Shown piece by piece: positions 1-9,840 of a DNA stretch of 64,000 nucleotides. The position numbers and the translations under genes were made by a program. The stretch is from the NCBI GenBank assembly GCA_036245525.1, contig BTPG01000008.1, forward strand, positions 32,211,823 to 32,275,822. The letters are read 5' to 3'. Each line of letters opens with the position of its first letter. The first letter of the stretch is position 1. The notes beneath the pieces are model-generated. The model was not told where the DNA came from. It was given only the letters and a program-made list of their open reading frames with translations, and did not search any database. The DNA comes from Semisulcospira habei (taxonomy: Eukaryota; Mollusca; Gastropoda; Semisulcospiridae).

Positions 1-19
1 CCAACCAATCGGGTTATGC

Positions 20-331
20 GGGTCCGACATAGCTCAGGCGGTTAAGCGTCGGAGCAGGAGAGCGAAGGGAATCGCCGGGTCGTGGGTTCGAATCCCCGTC
101 CCGCCCCGGTAGCTGGACTCGCAATCCAGTGAGAAAAGACGGATTTGTTCAATAACATATCCGTTGAAAGGTCCTGGTAAATCAAAGTGGCACAGTTGGA
201 GTGCGCCTGAATTGATCAGTGTTCAGGTCGTACTCCATAGGCAATAGATTTCCCTGTCCCCCATAACCCACCCGTCAGGGCCGTCCATTATCACTTCGGT
301 GCCGTGGACGTTAAACCCGGAACTAATTTTC
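20..331 (+). repeat. tRNA-derived SINE, complete, with target-site duplication
   Basis: The left end reads like a tRNA gene: a box A-like TAGCTCAGGCGG near 32-43 and a box B GGTTCGAATCC near 86-96. An unrelated body of about 230 bp follows and ends near GTGCCGTGGACGTTAAACCC. The unit is bracketed by near-identical direct repeats, AATCGGGTTATGC at 7-19 and AATTCGGGTTATGC at 332-345, as expected for LINE-mobilised SINE insertion. The tail resembles that of the SINE at 58378-58548. It is not a functional tRNA gene because it has no 3' tRNA stem and the body continues. Confidence 0.8.
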
Positions 332-350
332 AATTCGGGTTATGCCGTAT

Positions 351-494
<144 letters not shown>

Positions 495-579
495 CGGCGA
501 CTAAAGCCCGCGTTTGAGAACGGACAAGCTTGACATTTTAGGATATTGTCCCTAAAAGAATTACCTTTTTTACTTTTTT

Positions 580-994
580 TTAAATTAATTATAACGTTAT
601 TATATAGGCGCTTTTTCTCAATTTTGGGGGGTTAATCGACTCAAAGCGCCGCGAACTGAAACCCAACACGCATACTCACGTAACAGACACGGATTTACGC
701 CATTTAAGACAAACACAGTACAAGACAGACGAAGGGCCAGTTCAGCTACTGAAGTTACAGATATTTTTGATCGCTTGTATTTGAAATTTGTAAAGTGGCC
801 TAAAACCGGTACCAAAGTGTGGGGGAGGGGGGTGGAAGAACCGGAGTACCCGGAGAAAAAAACCCCGACGGTCCGCCCGAATTAACGGTGACACTTACCA
901 GAGGAGAAAAGTCCGACGCCGGAACCCGTTTTCGAACCTCGCACTTTTGGCATTGGTGGCAGGCGCCTTAACCACTGCGCCACGGACCGCCCCT
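580..994 (-). repeat. tRNA-derived SINE (second family), near full length
   Basis: On the - strand the unit starts GGGGCGGTCCGTGGCGCAGT, carries a box B-like GAGGTTCGAAAAC, and ends in AGCGCCTATATAATAAC followed by ATT-rich sequence. It aligns end to end with the + strand copy at 18293-18700, including the CTCCGGGTACTCCGG block. The tail resembles those at 48960-49035 and next to the CT tracts at 2370 and 4570, suggesting a shared LINE partner. Confidence 0.8.
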
Positions 995-1000
995 AAAATT

Positions 1001-1430
1001 GCGACGTGAAATACATAGATTGTAAAATTACATACAAATCAACATGTTGTCTTCACACCCATATTGCCTACGAGTCGATTAAAGTCCCAGAATACATACG
1101 CAGTCTGTTCTAAAGAAACAATGCAACATCCTCTTCGGATTCCAACCAATAAACTCGTAAGCAAAACGTCCTCGTGTCGACGTCGGGCAGCACACACGTG
1201 TACGATGGCCAAAGCGCGGCCAAGGACCTATTGCTTACTGGAAATACGTGAATATAACGGCTCGGTGAATTTCGCACCGCTCATGTGACCACAGTGGATG
1301 AAGTCATCGTTAAGCCCGATGATGATGTGGTGCTGTTTTTGGTTGGTGTTGTTGTTGGCGTGGGCTGAGGGGAGATAGGAGTAGTCTAGGGTCAGAACAG
1401 CAGACGACTCGGGAGAACTGTTCAGCAACA
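1001..1430 (+). pseudogene. Broken copy of C1q gene exon 1 and upstream flank
   Basis: This block matches 8938-9375 along its length, for example GCAAAACGTC followed by TCGTGTCGAC, and ATCGTTAAGCCCGATGATG. The start codons at 1322/1325 and a hydrophobic leader (MMWCCFWLVLLLAWAEG) are present. A 7-bp insertion after the leader then gives a stop at 1376-1378. Downstream the Asn-Cys-Ser segment is still recognisable in another frame. No splice donor matching that of the intact copy is evident. It is best read as the remnant of a duplicated C1q paralogue, or of a duplicated promoter plus leader exon. Confidence 0.7.
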
Positions 1431-1567
1431 TCAAAAGGGATGGTCTGTGCTAGCAAGAGTTTACAGTGTAAATTCTCACAGCAAGAGGCAAATATTCTCA
1501 TGAGTCTCTTTTGCTTCAAAGATTTTTATGAGACCCTAAAGTTTCTGAAGCCTCTAGGGCCGGTTTT

Positions 1568-1680
1568 CACCAAGAGGTATAGATTCTCATAAGCCTCTGC
1601 ATCTGCAGGGACTCTTGATAATTTATGCCTCTTGCGAATGAAATGCAGTTGTAGGGGCTCATGAGAATCTATGTCTTTTG
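1568..1680. repeat. Degenerate AGAGGCATAGATC hairpin element
   Basis: It contains CAAGAGGTATAGATTCTCAT and, in inverse orientation, ATGAGAATCTATGTCTTTTG with a second internal half. It belongs to the hairpin family seen cleanly at 60612, 62887, 63525 and 63723, but is older. Confidence 0.6.
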
Positions 1681-1911
1681 CAGATGAAATAGGCAAGCAT
1701 AGAGTTTTCTTGATGGAAATCTGGTGGTTATAGTCTCAACACTGGCAGCGTTATGTAGTATATAGTGTCTGGAACTGTAGATAACGTCACTGCTGGCGTG
1801 GGGACCGCTTTTGTCTCTCAGGATCGGTTCCTCACAATTTGTGATGGCTCGATATATACACGTACACCAAGTCCCTGATATCTTCCACACCAGCCGCACT
1901 TGTTTCTCCAT

Positions 1912-2037
1912 TTAACCCTTTAGGTGTCGGTAGCGGTTTTAGTCGCGATGATTCCTGTAGGAATCATCGCGACTAGAGCCGCTACCGACAGCCAAAAGGT
2001 TACCACTAAAACCGCTACCGACACCCAAAGGGTTTAA
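1912..2037. mobile_element. TTAA-flanked MITE with CCCTTT termini (piggyBac-like)
   Basis: The unit begins TTAACCCTTTAGGTGTCGG and ends in the inverse of TTAAACCCTTTGGGTGTCGG, so the terminal inverted repeats sit directly on TTAA. An inner perfect hairpin around GGAATCATCGCGACTA lies at its centre. TTAA targets and CCCTTT-type ends are typical of piggyBac-derived MITEs. It has no coding capacity. Confidence 0.7.
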
Positions 2038-2252
2038 GAAAAAGACCAAAAAGGATAACGTTTTGAATTTCTGTTATTACTAGTTGCTGCTTTTTATCCT
2101 ACAAGGTACGCATGACATGGATTAGTGTATAACAACATTCACAGAGCATGCCGGCTGATCTGAACGCAATGTTGATAATCTGTCTCGCTTTGTCGCCAAC
2201 ATCCGTGAAGATTATGATAAATACTGAAAACTATATCCGGTTGTAAGAAAGA

Positions 2253-2577
<325 letters not shown>

Positions 2578-2589
2578 ACACAGACCCCC

Positions 2590-4437
2590 TTCAGCATTCC
2601 CTTGCTAGCAGTTCATGAGGTGGGTTTGCTCATTATTAAACTACCAAATAAAAAGTCTTCGGGGCCTGATGACATCAGCCCGCAAATACTTAAGTTATCC
2701 CTGCCGTACATAGTAGAGTCTATTACGTACATTTACAACCTTTGTATCAAGCAACATACTTTCCCTAACAAACTAAAATACGCTAAAGTCATTCCACTTC
2801 CAAAAACTAAAGATCGTTCTGACCCTAACAACTATTGACCGATTTCATTATTATCAGTTCTATCAAAGCCGCTTGAAAGGCATGTCCACAAACACCTGCT
2901 TGCCTACTTAGAAAACCGCAAGCTCCTGCACCCCTTTCAATCCGGATTTCGCCCACAACACTCGTGCCACACAGCACTCACGCGCCTCGTTGACGCATGG
3001 CTCCACGGTATGAACAAATCCCAGATAACAGGTGTCGTTTACTTAGACTTCAAAAAGGCCTTTGACCTAATCGATCACACCACTCTAATGACAAAGATTC
3101 AGAAATACTTGAATAGTACAGAAGTAGTTGCATTTTTTAGATCATACCTAACTGATCGTAAACAAAAAGTTCTAGTGAATGGATCTTACTCTTCTCTAAA
3201 AGATATAAAGTATGGAGTTCCCCAAGGATCCGTGCTTGGTCCCTTATTATTTTGTCTATTCATCAATGACCTACCACTTCATATAACTTGCAAGAACGTA
3301 CAATGTGATCTTTTTGCTGATGACACTTCCATTCATATGACTAACAAAGATATACAAGTAATTTCTTCCAACTTGCAGCATAGTCTTGATGAAGTGTCTG
3401 AATGGTGTCACAGGAATTCTATGATTGTTCATCCAATTAAAACCAAATCTATGATAATCGCCACTCGTCAAAAACACCTGTTAGCACCCCTGTTACTTAA
3501 TCTTTTATTAAAGGGCATTCAAATAGAACACGTTAATGAACACCGCCTACTAGGGATTACAATTGACAGTCAGCTTAAGTGGAAGGCTCATACGGACACT
3601 TTATGCAGAATGGTAGCCAAAAATCTTTTCATGTTGTCCAAACTGAAATATTACACCGACTCGGACACGCGCAAACTATTCTATAATGCTCACATACGTT
3701 CTCATATTGATTACGCGTCAACGGTGTGGGATGGATGCAGTGAAGTCCACTTGAAGAGACTCAACTCGTTACACAGAAGGGCGGCAAAGTTAATCCTTCC
3801 TGACCCACGACTCACAACAGAAGAAAAACTCGCCAAAATAGGATTTCTGCCGCTGCAAGACCACTTCAAATACAATAAGGCTATTTTTATGTTCAAAGTG
3901 TGGAAACAGAAAATACCAGAATATATCACAACTCTTTTCTCTAAGTCGGAATCTAGGCTTGGTAATATTAGGCAACTTTTCTTAGTCCCCAAAACAAGAA
4001 TTGATATATACAAATCTAGTTTGTCATTCGCGGGAACGCAGACTTGGAACACGCTTCCTGATTATGTAAAATCCGCTTCCTCTCTAGCCCGTTTCAAAAT
4101 CAGTCTCTTCAAGTACTTCTCGAAGCAGTCGTGATCATTACGTTGTGAAATATATACTGCCCTGTAACCCTGATTATGTATGCTCCCAATTACAAACTCT
4201 GTGTGTGCGTGTGTGATGGTGTGTGTGTGTGTGTGTCAGTTTAGGTGTGTGAGATTGTCATGTGACTTTCTTTCCCTAAACTAGCAATGTTTTTGTTTCA
4301 TTTACATTTAACTATATACCTAGTTTTTTGGTATTTTGTCTCGTAGTTTTGTAGCAACGGCAGGTTTGAGAAATGGCTATGTCTATGACGATGTCAACGC
4401 CTCAACCGTTGATAAATAAAGCTTCATTGAATCAATT
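2590..4437 (+). mobile_element. 5'-truncated CR1/L2-like LINE including 3' UTR
   Basis: The element runs from the truncated reverse transcriptase to a 3' UTR of about 300 bp that ends AATAAAGCTTCATTGAATCA followed by a repeat of TTGAATC. Short tandem ends of this kind are usual for CR1/L2 elements. The last 73 bp recur at 13132-13204. A CT/AAT microsatellite abuts both ends. Confidence 0.75.
2602..4134 (+). pseudogene. CR1/L2-like LINE reverse transcriptase, 5'-truncated
   Basis: One reading frame carries the middle and end of a non-LTR reverse transcriptase. Visible motifs are SSGPDDISP, YLDFKKAFDLIDH (catalytic Asp), GVPQGSVLGPLLF and LFADDTSIH (catalytic Asp pair), then a thumb region with HLDYAS-type sequence. 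An in-frame TGA at 2836-2838 falls where this family usually has Arg in NYRPIS, as expected from CGA decaying to TGA. The endonuclease half is missing; the 5' end stops at the CT microsatellite near 2590. The long open part (from 3010) shows it is fairly young. Clade call is by motif recall, not by phylogeny. Confidence 0.85.
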
Positions 4438-4810
<373 letters not shown>

Positions 4811-4952
4811 AAAGAGGCTGTTTTGGGCTGGTTTGTTCTGTTCCGTGTGTCACATCGAAGAATATGATATCGCTAGTGACTGGACTAGGTTATAGGCAAT
4901 TAGGACAGAACCTGACATCTCCGTTTAAATATCATCATCATCATCATCATCA

Positions 4953-6592
4953 TCAGTCCCTTGCCCGAACTGGGCGTTGGGGGGACTGAAAGGCAGCAGC
5001 AACAGACAGTGCTCTCCACTGAGTTCTATTTTGGGCGGTGGCAAGCAAGTCTGGCATCTCGAGTTCGGTCCATTCTTTTATGTTTGCGACCCAACTCTTT
5101 CTCTGACGACCTCGCCGACGACTTCCTTCGAGAGTGCCTTGGAGGATAGTCTTGGACAAGGTGTTGTGTCGGGTCACGTGGCCAAACCAAGCAAGCTTGC
5201 GCCGTTTCACGGTTGCCAGAAGGGGTTCATGTGGGCCCACCAGGGAAGTGACGATGCTCCGTACATATTCGTTGGTCTTGTGCTCGCGGTACGAGATGCG
5301 GAGCAACTTCCTCAGGCACTTGTTCTCAAAGGCCTGGATTTTCTTTTCTGAGTCTGCAAGCAGTGTCCAAGTCTCACAGCCGTAGAGTAGAATAGACACT
5401 ACGAGGGACTTGTAAAGCCTGTACTTGATGGTGAAGCTGATGGAGTTACTTCGCCATATCCTGTCCAGCCTGGCCATTGCGGATGTTGCTGTACCTATCC
5501 TGATACGGATCTCTGCTATGCAACTACCGTCTTTGGACAGGGTGGCTCCCAAGTACTTGAATCTATTGACCTCTTCTAGCTTCTGGCCATTCATGTGAAT
5601 ATTGCTGCTGCTGTCGCTTGTGGTGTTGATCATCACTTTGCTTTTATCCGTACTGATCTCCATGCCATAAGACCCTGCGCTACTTGAAAGTTTGTCTGTC
5701 AGGTTTTGGAGCTCACTATTGCTGCCTGCCATGAGGTCAATGTCGTCTGCGAATCGAAGATTGCACAGGGATCTGCCACCAATAGAGATTGAAGTATGGT
5801 GGTCGTGGAGGGTTTCCTGCATGATCTTCTCCAGGAATATGTTGAAAAGGACAGGAGAGAGCAGGCATCCTTGACGGACACCGATCGTCGTCCTGAAGAA
5901 CTCGCCTGACTGATTGTTAAGTAGAACCGCGCTGCAGGCGTTCTTGTAAAGCGCTTCTATCATTTGGATCAGTCCCTCCTCTATGTTGAACGATCTCATG
6001 ACTTGCCAGAGTCCGTCGTGCCAGACGCGATCAAATGCTTTCCTGAAATCAATGAAGTTGTGGTAGAGTTCGCGCTGATGCTGCAGATGTTTCTCGATCA
6101 GGACGCGGCAGTTGAAAATCTGCTCTACAGTGCTTCTTCCAACTCTGAAGCCAGCCTGTTCTTCTGCCAGCAGTTCCTCGGCGAACGTTTTGAGGCGGTT
6201 GAGAATGATTCTAAGCATTACTTTGCTAGGGTGACTTATCAGACTGATAGTTCTGTAGTTCTGGCACTGTTTCAGGTTTCCTTTCTTGGGGAGCGGGATC
6301 ACTAGAGACTGTGTCCATTCTACTGGCCATTTCTTTTGCTCCCAGATCTTTTGACAGAGTGTAGTGAGGACCTTCGTTGTTACTTCTCCTCCATGTTTCA
6401 ACAGTTCAGCAGGTACGTTGTCTACACCTGGAGACTTTCCTCCCTTCAGGCCGCGTACGGCTGCTTCCACCTCTTCAGCTAACACTGGCAGGTCTTCAGC
6501 CTTCCTGCCCCAGCCTGGTTGTTTTGGAGGATGCTGGTGTCTGGCTCAGCCTTGTAGTTATACAAGTCTCGGCAGTACTCAGTCCATCTGTT
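4953..6592 (-). pseudogene. RTE LINE reverse transcriptase and C-terminal domain
   Basis: An open frame of 510 codons begins near 6485 and holds KSPGVDNVPAELLKHGG, FIDFRKAFDRVWH (catalytic Asp), GVRQGCLLSPVLF and RFADDIDLMA (catalytic Asp pair). The usual RTE C-terminus follows (FKYLGATLSKDG, LLYGCETWTL, GRQRKSW). NYRTISLI stands where NYRPISLL is usual. Upstream a G present in copy 2 (within CCTGGCCCC) is missing near 6508, which breaks the frame joining it to the endonuclease part. The core catalytic residues are kept. Proteins of this type are often mislabelled as craniofacial development protein 2 (endonuclease half) in gene sets. Confidence 0.9.
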
Positions 6593-6688
6593 TACTCAGA
6601 ACTCAGAACTCAGAACACTTTATTCGGTAGGTCAACGACCCATTCGAATTGGGGTGAGATTCTTGGCTTGACTTCGCGAACGAAGATT

Positions 6689-7303
6689 TTATAGGAGTTG
6701 CCCACGACGTCTGCAGGCTTGTTCGTAGCTGCGGAGGCCAATCCGAGACAGGCAGGTTCGACCGCAGTGGCTGCAGGGGAAGGTATGGCCAGGGTTCTGA
6801 GCTGCGGCATCTCTGTTTTTTCTCCTGAGCCGCTTGTCCTTAAGGCTAGCTCTGTGAGAGTCCTCAAAGGAGACAGCTGCCTTGTAAATGGTGGAGCGCC
6901 AGGTGTCACGGTCCGCAGCAAGCGAAGACCACTGGTGGTGGTCGATTTGGCAGGCACTAAGTGACTTCTTGAGACAGTCTTTGTATCTCTTCTTTGGTGC
7001 CCCTCTGTCACGGTGTCCAGTAGCAAGCTCGCCGAACAGGGTGATCTTTGGTAGGCGATGATCCTCCATCCTGGAGACATGCCCCGCCCAACGGAGCTGT
7101 GTCCGCAGCAGCAAAGCCTCGATGCTCACAGTTTCAGCCTGTTCAAGGACCTCGACGTTGGTGACATAGTCACTCCAGTGAATGCCCAGGATGGTACGCA
7201 GGCAGCGCTGGTGGAAGCGTTCGAGGAGTCGTAGTTGGCTGCGGTAGAGGGCCCAGGACTCGGAACCATACAGCAGGGTGGTGAGGACCACAGCTCTGTA
7301 CAC
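6689..7303 (-). pseudogene. LINE C-terminal fragment with zinc-finger remnant
   Basis: About 204 codons remain of a LINE-type C-terminus: TLLYGSESWALYRSQL, RCLRTILGIHWSDYVTN, RWAGHVSRM and RDRGAPKKRYKD. It ends with a Cys-rich motif FPCSHCGRTCLSRIG. In related elements a His follows about ten residues later; here the codon is TAC (Tyr), a one-base change that probably breaks the finger. No catalytic part is left. The clade is uncertain, though the layout is common among animal LINEs. Confidence 0.75.
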
Positions 7304-7323
7304 ACACGTGTACAGAGCTGTGG
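7288..7323. repeat. 16-bp perfect hairpin at LINE 5' junction
   Basis: CCACAGCTCTGTACAC at 7288-7303 is followed after 4 nt by its exact reverse complement at 7308-7323. The first arm is LINE coding sequence and the second is an inverted extra copy, placed exactly where LINE homology ends. Confidence 0.9.
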
Positions 7324-7432
7324 GGTGAGATTACATAACTGGAAAAAACCAATGACAACACGAGAAAGGAAACAGACAAGATATGAATAAAAAAACAATT
7401 TCTTCTTGGAATTGATACTCATAATATAATGA

Positions 7433-7433
<1 letters not shown>

Positions 7434-7520
<87 letters not shown>
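7434..7520. repeat. (AC)n microsatellite
   Basis: About 87 bp of perfect AC inside the filler of the inserted LINE segment. Confidence 0.95.
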
Positions 7521-7522
<2 letters not shown>

Positions 7523-7653
7523 CGCACCGCAGCGCGCACAGACGCGCTGCATCAAGGGGTCTACCCCACTATGGGGCAGACTGAACAGATGTTTTGCGGC
7601 CATCGGCCCATAGATAATGTCCTATTACACAGATAGTTGTTCATTGCGTAATT

Positions 7654-8770
7654 TAGTTTAGTACAGCAGTGTTTTCCGTAAGGAGTTGGCCGCTGCTGTC
7701 TTCGATGACTGTGGCTGTTCGCTGTTGAGTCTTGGTGAGGGTCCTTAGCGTTTCATAAGCCTTCTTGCTGTTGCCGTTTGCCATGCCCTCTTCCACGCTA
7801 CAACACTGGTCTTCAATCCAATCTTCTTTGGCTTCTTTCATCCTCTTCCTGACCTTCTTGTTGACAAGTCTGTACTTGTTTGCTGATGTGAGGTCTTGGC
7901 CTCTCTTTTTCTTCCAGGCTCTCCTCTCATCACAGAGATCGAGGATGTCATCGGTGACCCAGGGCTGTTTGCGCTTCCTCTGCTTCCCCAGCACTTCTTC
8001 TGCTGTAGAAAGTAACACCTCTTTTATATTTCCAGCAAGGGTGTCTACGTCACAGTCCAAAGTAGCCAAGGCTGCAAATCTGCCTCCCACCTGGGCTTGG
8101 AAGAGCTCTTCTACTTCCGGGTCTTTTAGCTTCTGGAGGTCGAATCTGATGCGAGGGCTCTTGCTATCTCGTTTCAATGCCAGCTTCAACTTGAGGCTAG
8201 TAAGGACGAGGTTGTGGTCGCTGCCAATATCAGCGCCAGGAAAGGACCTCGTTTGTGCTTTGTTAACGCTGGATTTGAATCGTCGAGGCAGCAAGATGAA
8301 GTCAATCTGGTTATGGACCAGGCCTCCTGGCGATTGCCATGTCACTGTTCTTGACTTCTTGTGTGGATGGAGGGTATTAGCAACGGTGAGACGGTGACTC
8401 TGTGCGAACTCTAAAAGTCGCAGGCCTCTGTCGTTTGTTTCTCCAAGGCCAAACTTGCCAGCTGTTCCTGCCCATTGTTGGTAGGCGTCAGGGCCGATCT
8501 TTGCATTCCAGTCACCGAGGACAGTCAGAATGTCTTTCTTAGGTGTTTTCTTGATGATGTTGTCCAGTTGTTCGTAAAATTCTTCTAATTCTTCATCATC
8601 ATGATCTGCTGTTGGAGCGTATACTTGAATGATAGTGATGTTGTGCGGTCGGGCGGAGATGCGGATGGAGATTAGTCTGCTTGACACGGGGGTGCAGCTG
8701 ATGACAGTTCCAGCCACCTCTTTCCTTACGATAAAAGCTACGCCATGTTCGTGCTTGGTTTCTTTTCCGC
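7654..8770 (-). pseudogene. RTE LINE endonuclease domain, N-terminally truncated
   Basis: The frame begins within KETKHEHGVAF and contains the conserved AP-endonuclease-like blocks IIQVYAPTADHDDEE, VLGDWNAKIG (with the conserved Asn), RGLRLLEFAQSH, VTWQSPGG, NQIDFILL and GSDHNLVLTSL. The N-terminal WNVRTL and EVRW blocks are gone through 5' truncation. It matches 15583-16700 almost base for base. The insertion at 6593-7648 separates it from its reverse transcriptase. Confidence 0.9.
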
Positions 8771-8797
8771 TTTTCCGCGGAAAAGAAACCAAGCACG
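8750..8797. repeat. 21-bp perfect hairpin at RTE 5' end
   Basis: Positions 8750-8770 (RTE sequence, starting CGTGCTTGG) are repeated in exact reverse complement at 8777-8797 after a 6-nt spacer. Beyond it the sequence is no longer RTE. Confidence 0.95.
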
Positions 8798-8937
8798 TTT
8801 AAATATACAATATCCGTTTCAAAGCAATATATCATACATTGTTTGTAACGGCTAATAAAAATGCGCATGTGCGAAAGATTTTATCGAAAACGCGATCCCG
8901 TCCTATCAGTCTACGTTTTGCATAGATTTCAAATCAT

Positions 8938-9252
8938 GTTGTGAAATACAGTCGTATACCCAACAACGTGTTGTGTTCACACCCATACTTTCCATGTGTG
9001 AAATAAAGTACTCATTAACGCAGTCATAAATAAGAATGCAACATCTGCTTCAGATTTCATCCTATAAACTCGGAAGCAAAACGTCATCGTGTCGACATAA
9101 GCCGCCGTTTGCTCGCGCACTCTTGTATGAGGCCAGCGCCGGACCGAAACCTTTGCTCACTGGAAATATAATACATACATGTATATAACATCCTGTTGAA
9201 CTCCGCATCACTCATTTTATCAAAGACCTGGAGGAAGACATCGTTAAGCCCG
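8938..9252 (+). promoter_or_regulatory. Probable promoter and 5' UTR of the C1q gene
   Basis: This stretch lies directly upstream of the C1q leader exon and is conserved in the broken copy at 1001-1320. A TATAAA lies at 9063-9068, about 190 bp before the start codon. The aligned position in the other copy reads AATAAA. The transcription start cannot be fixed from sequence. Confidence 0.35.
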
Positions 9253-9448
9253 ATGATGTTGTGGTGCTCTTTTTCGCTGGTATTGCTGTTGGCGTGGGCT
9301 GAGGGGAGTAGTCTAGGGCTAGAACCGCAGGCGACAAGGAAAAACTGTTCCAATGAGATTCCTGCTCTGGAGGCCGTTGTGGAAGGGCTGATCAAGGGTT
9401 ATGTAAAGGGAGTGTCGGAGGAACTTACTGCACTCAGAGACAAATTCA
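9253..9448 (+). CDS. Secreted C1q-domain protein, exon 1 (signal peptide and stalk)
   Basis: The first in-frame ATG (9253, with a second at 9256) opens 65 codons and one extra base. The leader MMLWCSFSLVLLLAWAEG is a typical signal peptide. It is followed by a short polar segment with one Cys (RKNCSNE) and a helix-prone stretch (ALEAVVEGLIKG, SEELTALRDKF) such as often forms a coiled-coil stalk before a C1q head. A good donor, A|GTAAGT, follows at 9449. The intron is therefore phase 1, and an acceptor at 28813 keeps the frame into the C1q exon. That pairing is inference, and a middle exon could exist. The product would be a soluble C1q-domain-containing protein, in molluscs usually a pattern-binding immune lectin. 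Confidence 0.6.
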
Positions 9449-9585
9449 GTAAGTTGTTGTTGTTTGTTGTTGTTGTTTTTTGGGGGTCTTTTTGTTTTGT
9501 TTTTTGTTGTTGTTGTTGTTGTTTTTTTGTGTGTGGTTTTTTTTTTTTTTTTGGGGGGGAGAATTGATTTCCTTTTGGAATTTAC

Positions 9586-9587
<2 letters not shown>

Positions 9588-9679
<92 letters not shown>
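9588..9679. repeat. (TA)n microsatellite
   Basis: About 92 bp of TA preceded by T- and G-rich simple sequence (9465-9560), at the start of the presumed C1q intron. Confidence 0.95.
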
Positions 9680-9681
<2 letters not shown>

Positions 9682-9840
9682 CATAAACATAAAAACGTAA
9701 GTGCAAGGCAGACAACACGTACAGAGAAGTAAGGAGGTGGGAAAATATAGAAAAAAAAAAGAGAACGTTACACATACGACACATCATACTTTTGAACCAA
9801 TTAGATTATACAGAAAAACAAATAGTAAATAATCCCAGTA

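Larger units (their letters stand above)
6593..7648 (-). mobile_element. 5'-truncated LINE inserted into RTE copy 1
   Basis: Comparison with the uninterrupted copy at 15580-15600 gives the insertion site exactly. The inserted DNA begins at 6593 with the reverse of a short tandem LINE tail (GAACTCA units beside AATAAAG) and ends before a repeated GTTTA, a 5-bp target duplication. LINE-coding sequence ends at 7288-7323 in a hairpin. Positions 7324-7648 are non-LINE filler with an AC tract (7434-7520). Confidence 0.8.
4929..8770 (-). mobile_element. RTE-type LINE copy 1, split by another LINE
   Basis: Read on the - strand it holds an apurinic-type endonuclease (7654-8770), then reverse transcriptase (4953-6592), and ends in a TGA/ATG trinucleotide tail (4929-4954), which is how RTE elements finish. 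Between the two halves lies a foreign 1056-bp insert (6593-7648) flanked by GTTTA. The 5' end is truncated inside the endonuclease and capped by a 21-bp inverted duplication (8777-8797). Over about 1.1 kb of endonuclease I see only about four differences from copy 2 at 15274-17024, so both are recent. Confidence 0.9.

Noticed and set aside
32..96. A functional tRNA gene at the left edge
   Set aside because: Boxes A and B are present but the 3' acceptor stem is absent, and the unit continues as a SINE body with target duplications. The same applies to 18293 and 58378.
7765..8397. + strand frames of about 210 codons opposite the RTE endonuclease (also 15694-16326)
   Set aside because: They are antisense shadows of the RTE coding frame; both copies show them only because the LINE is the same.
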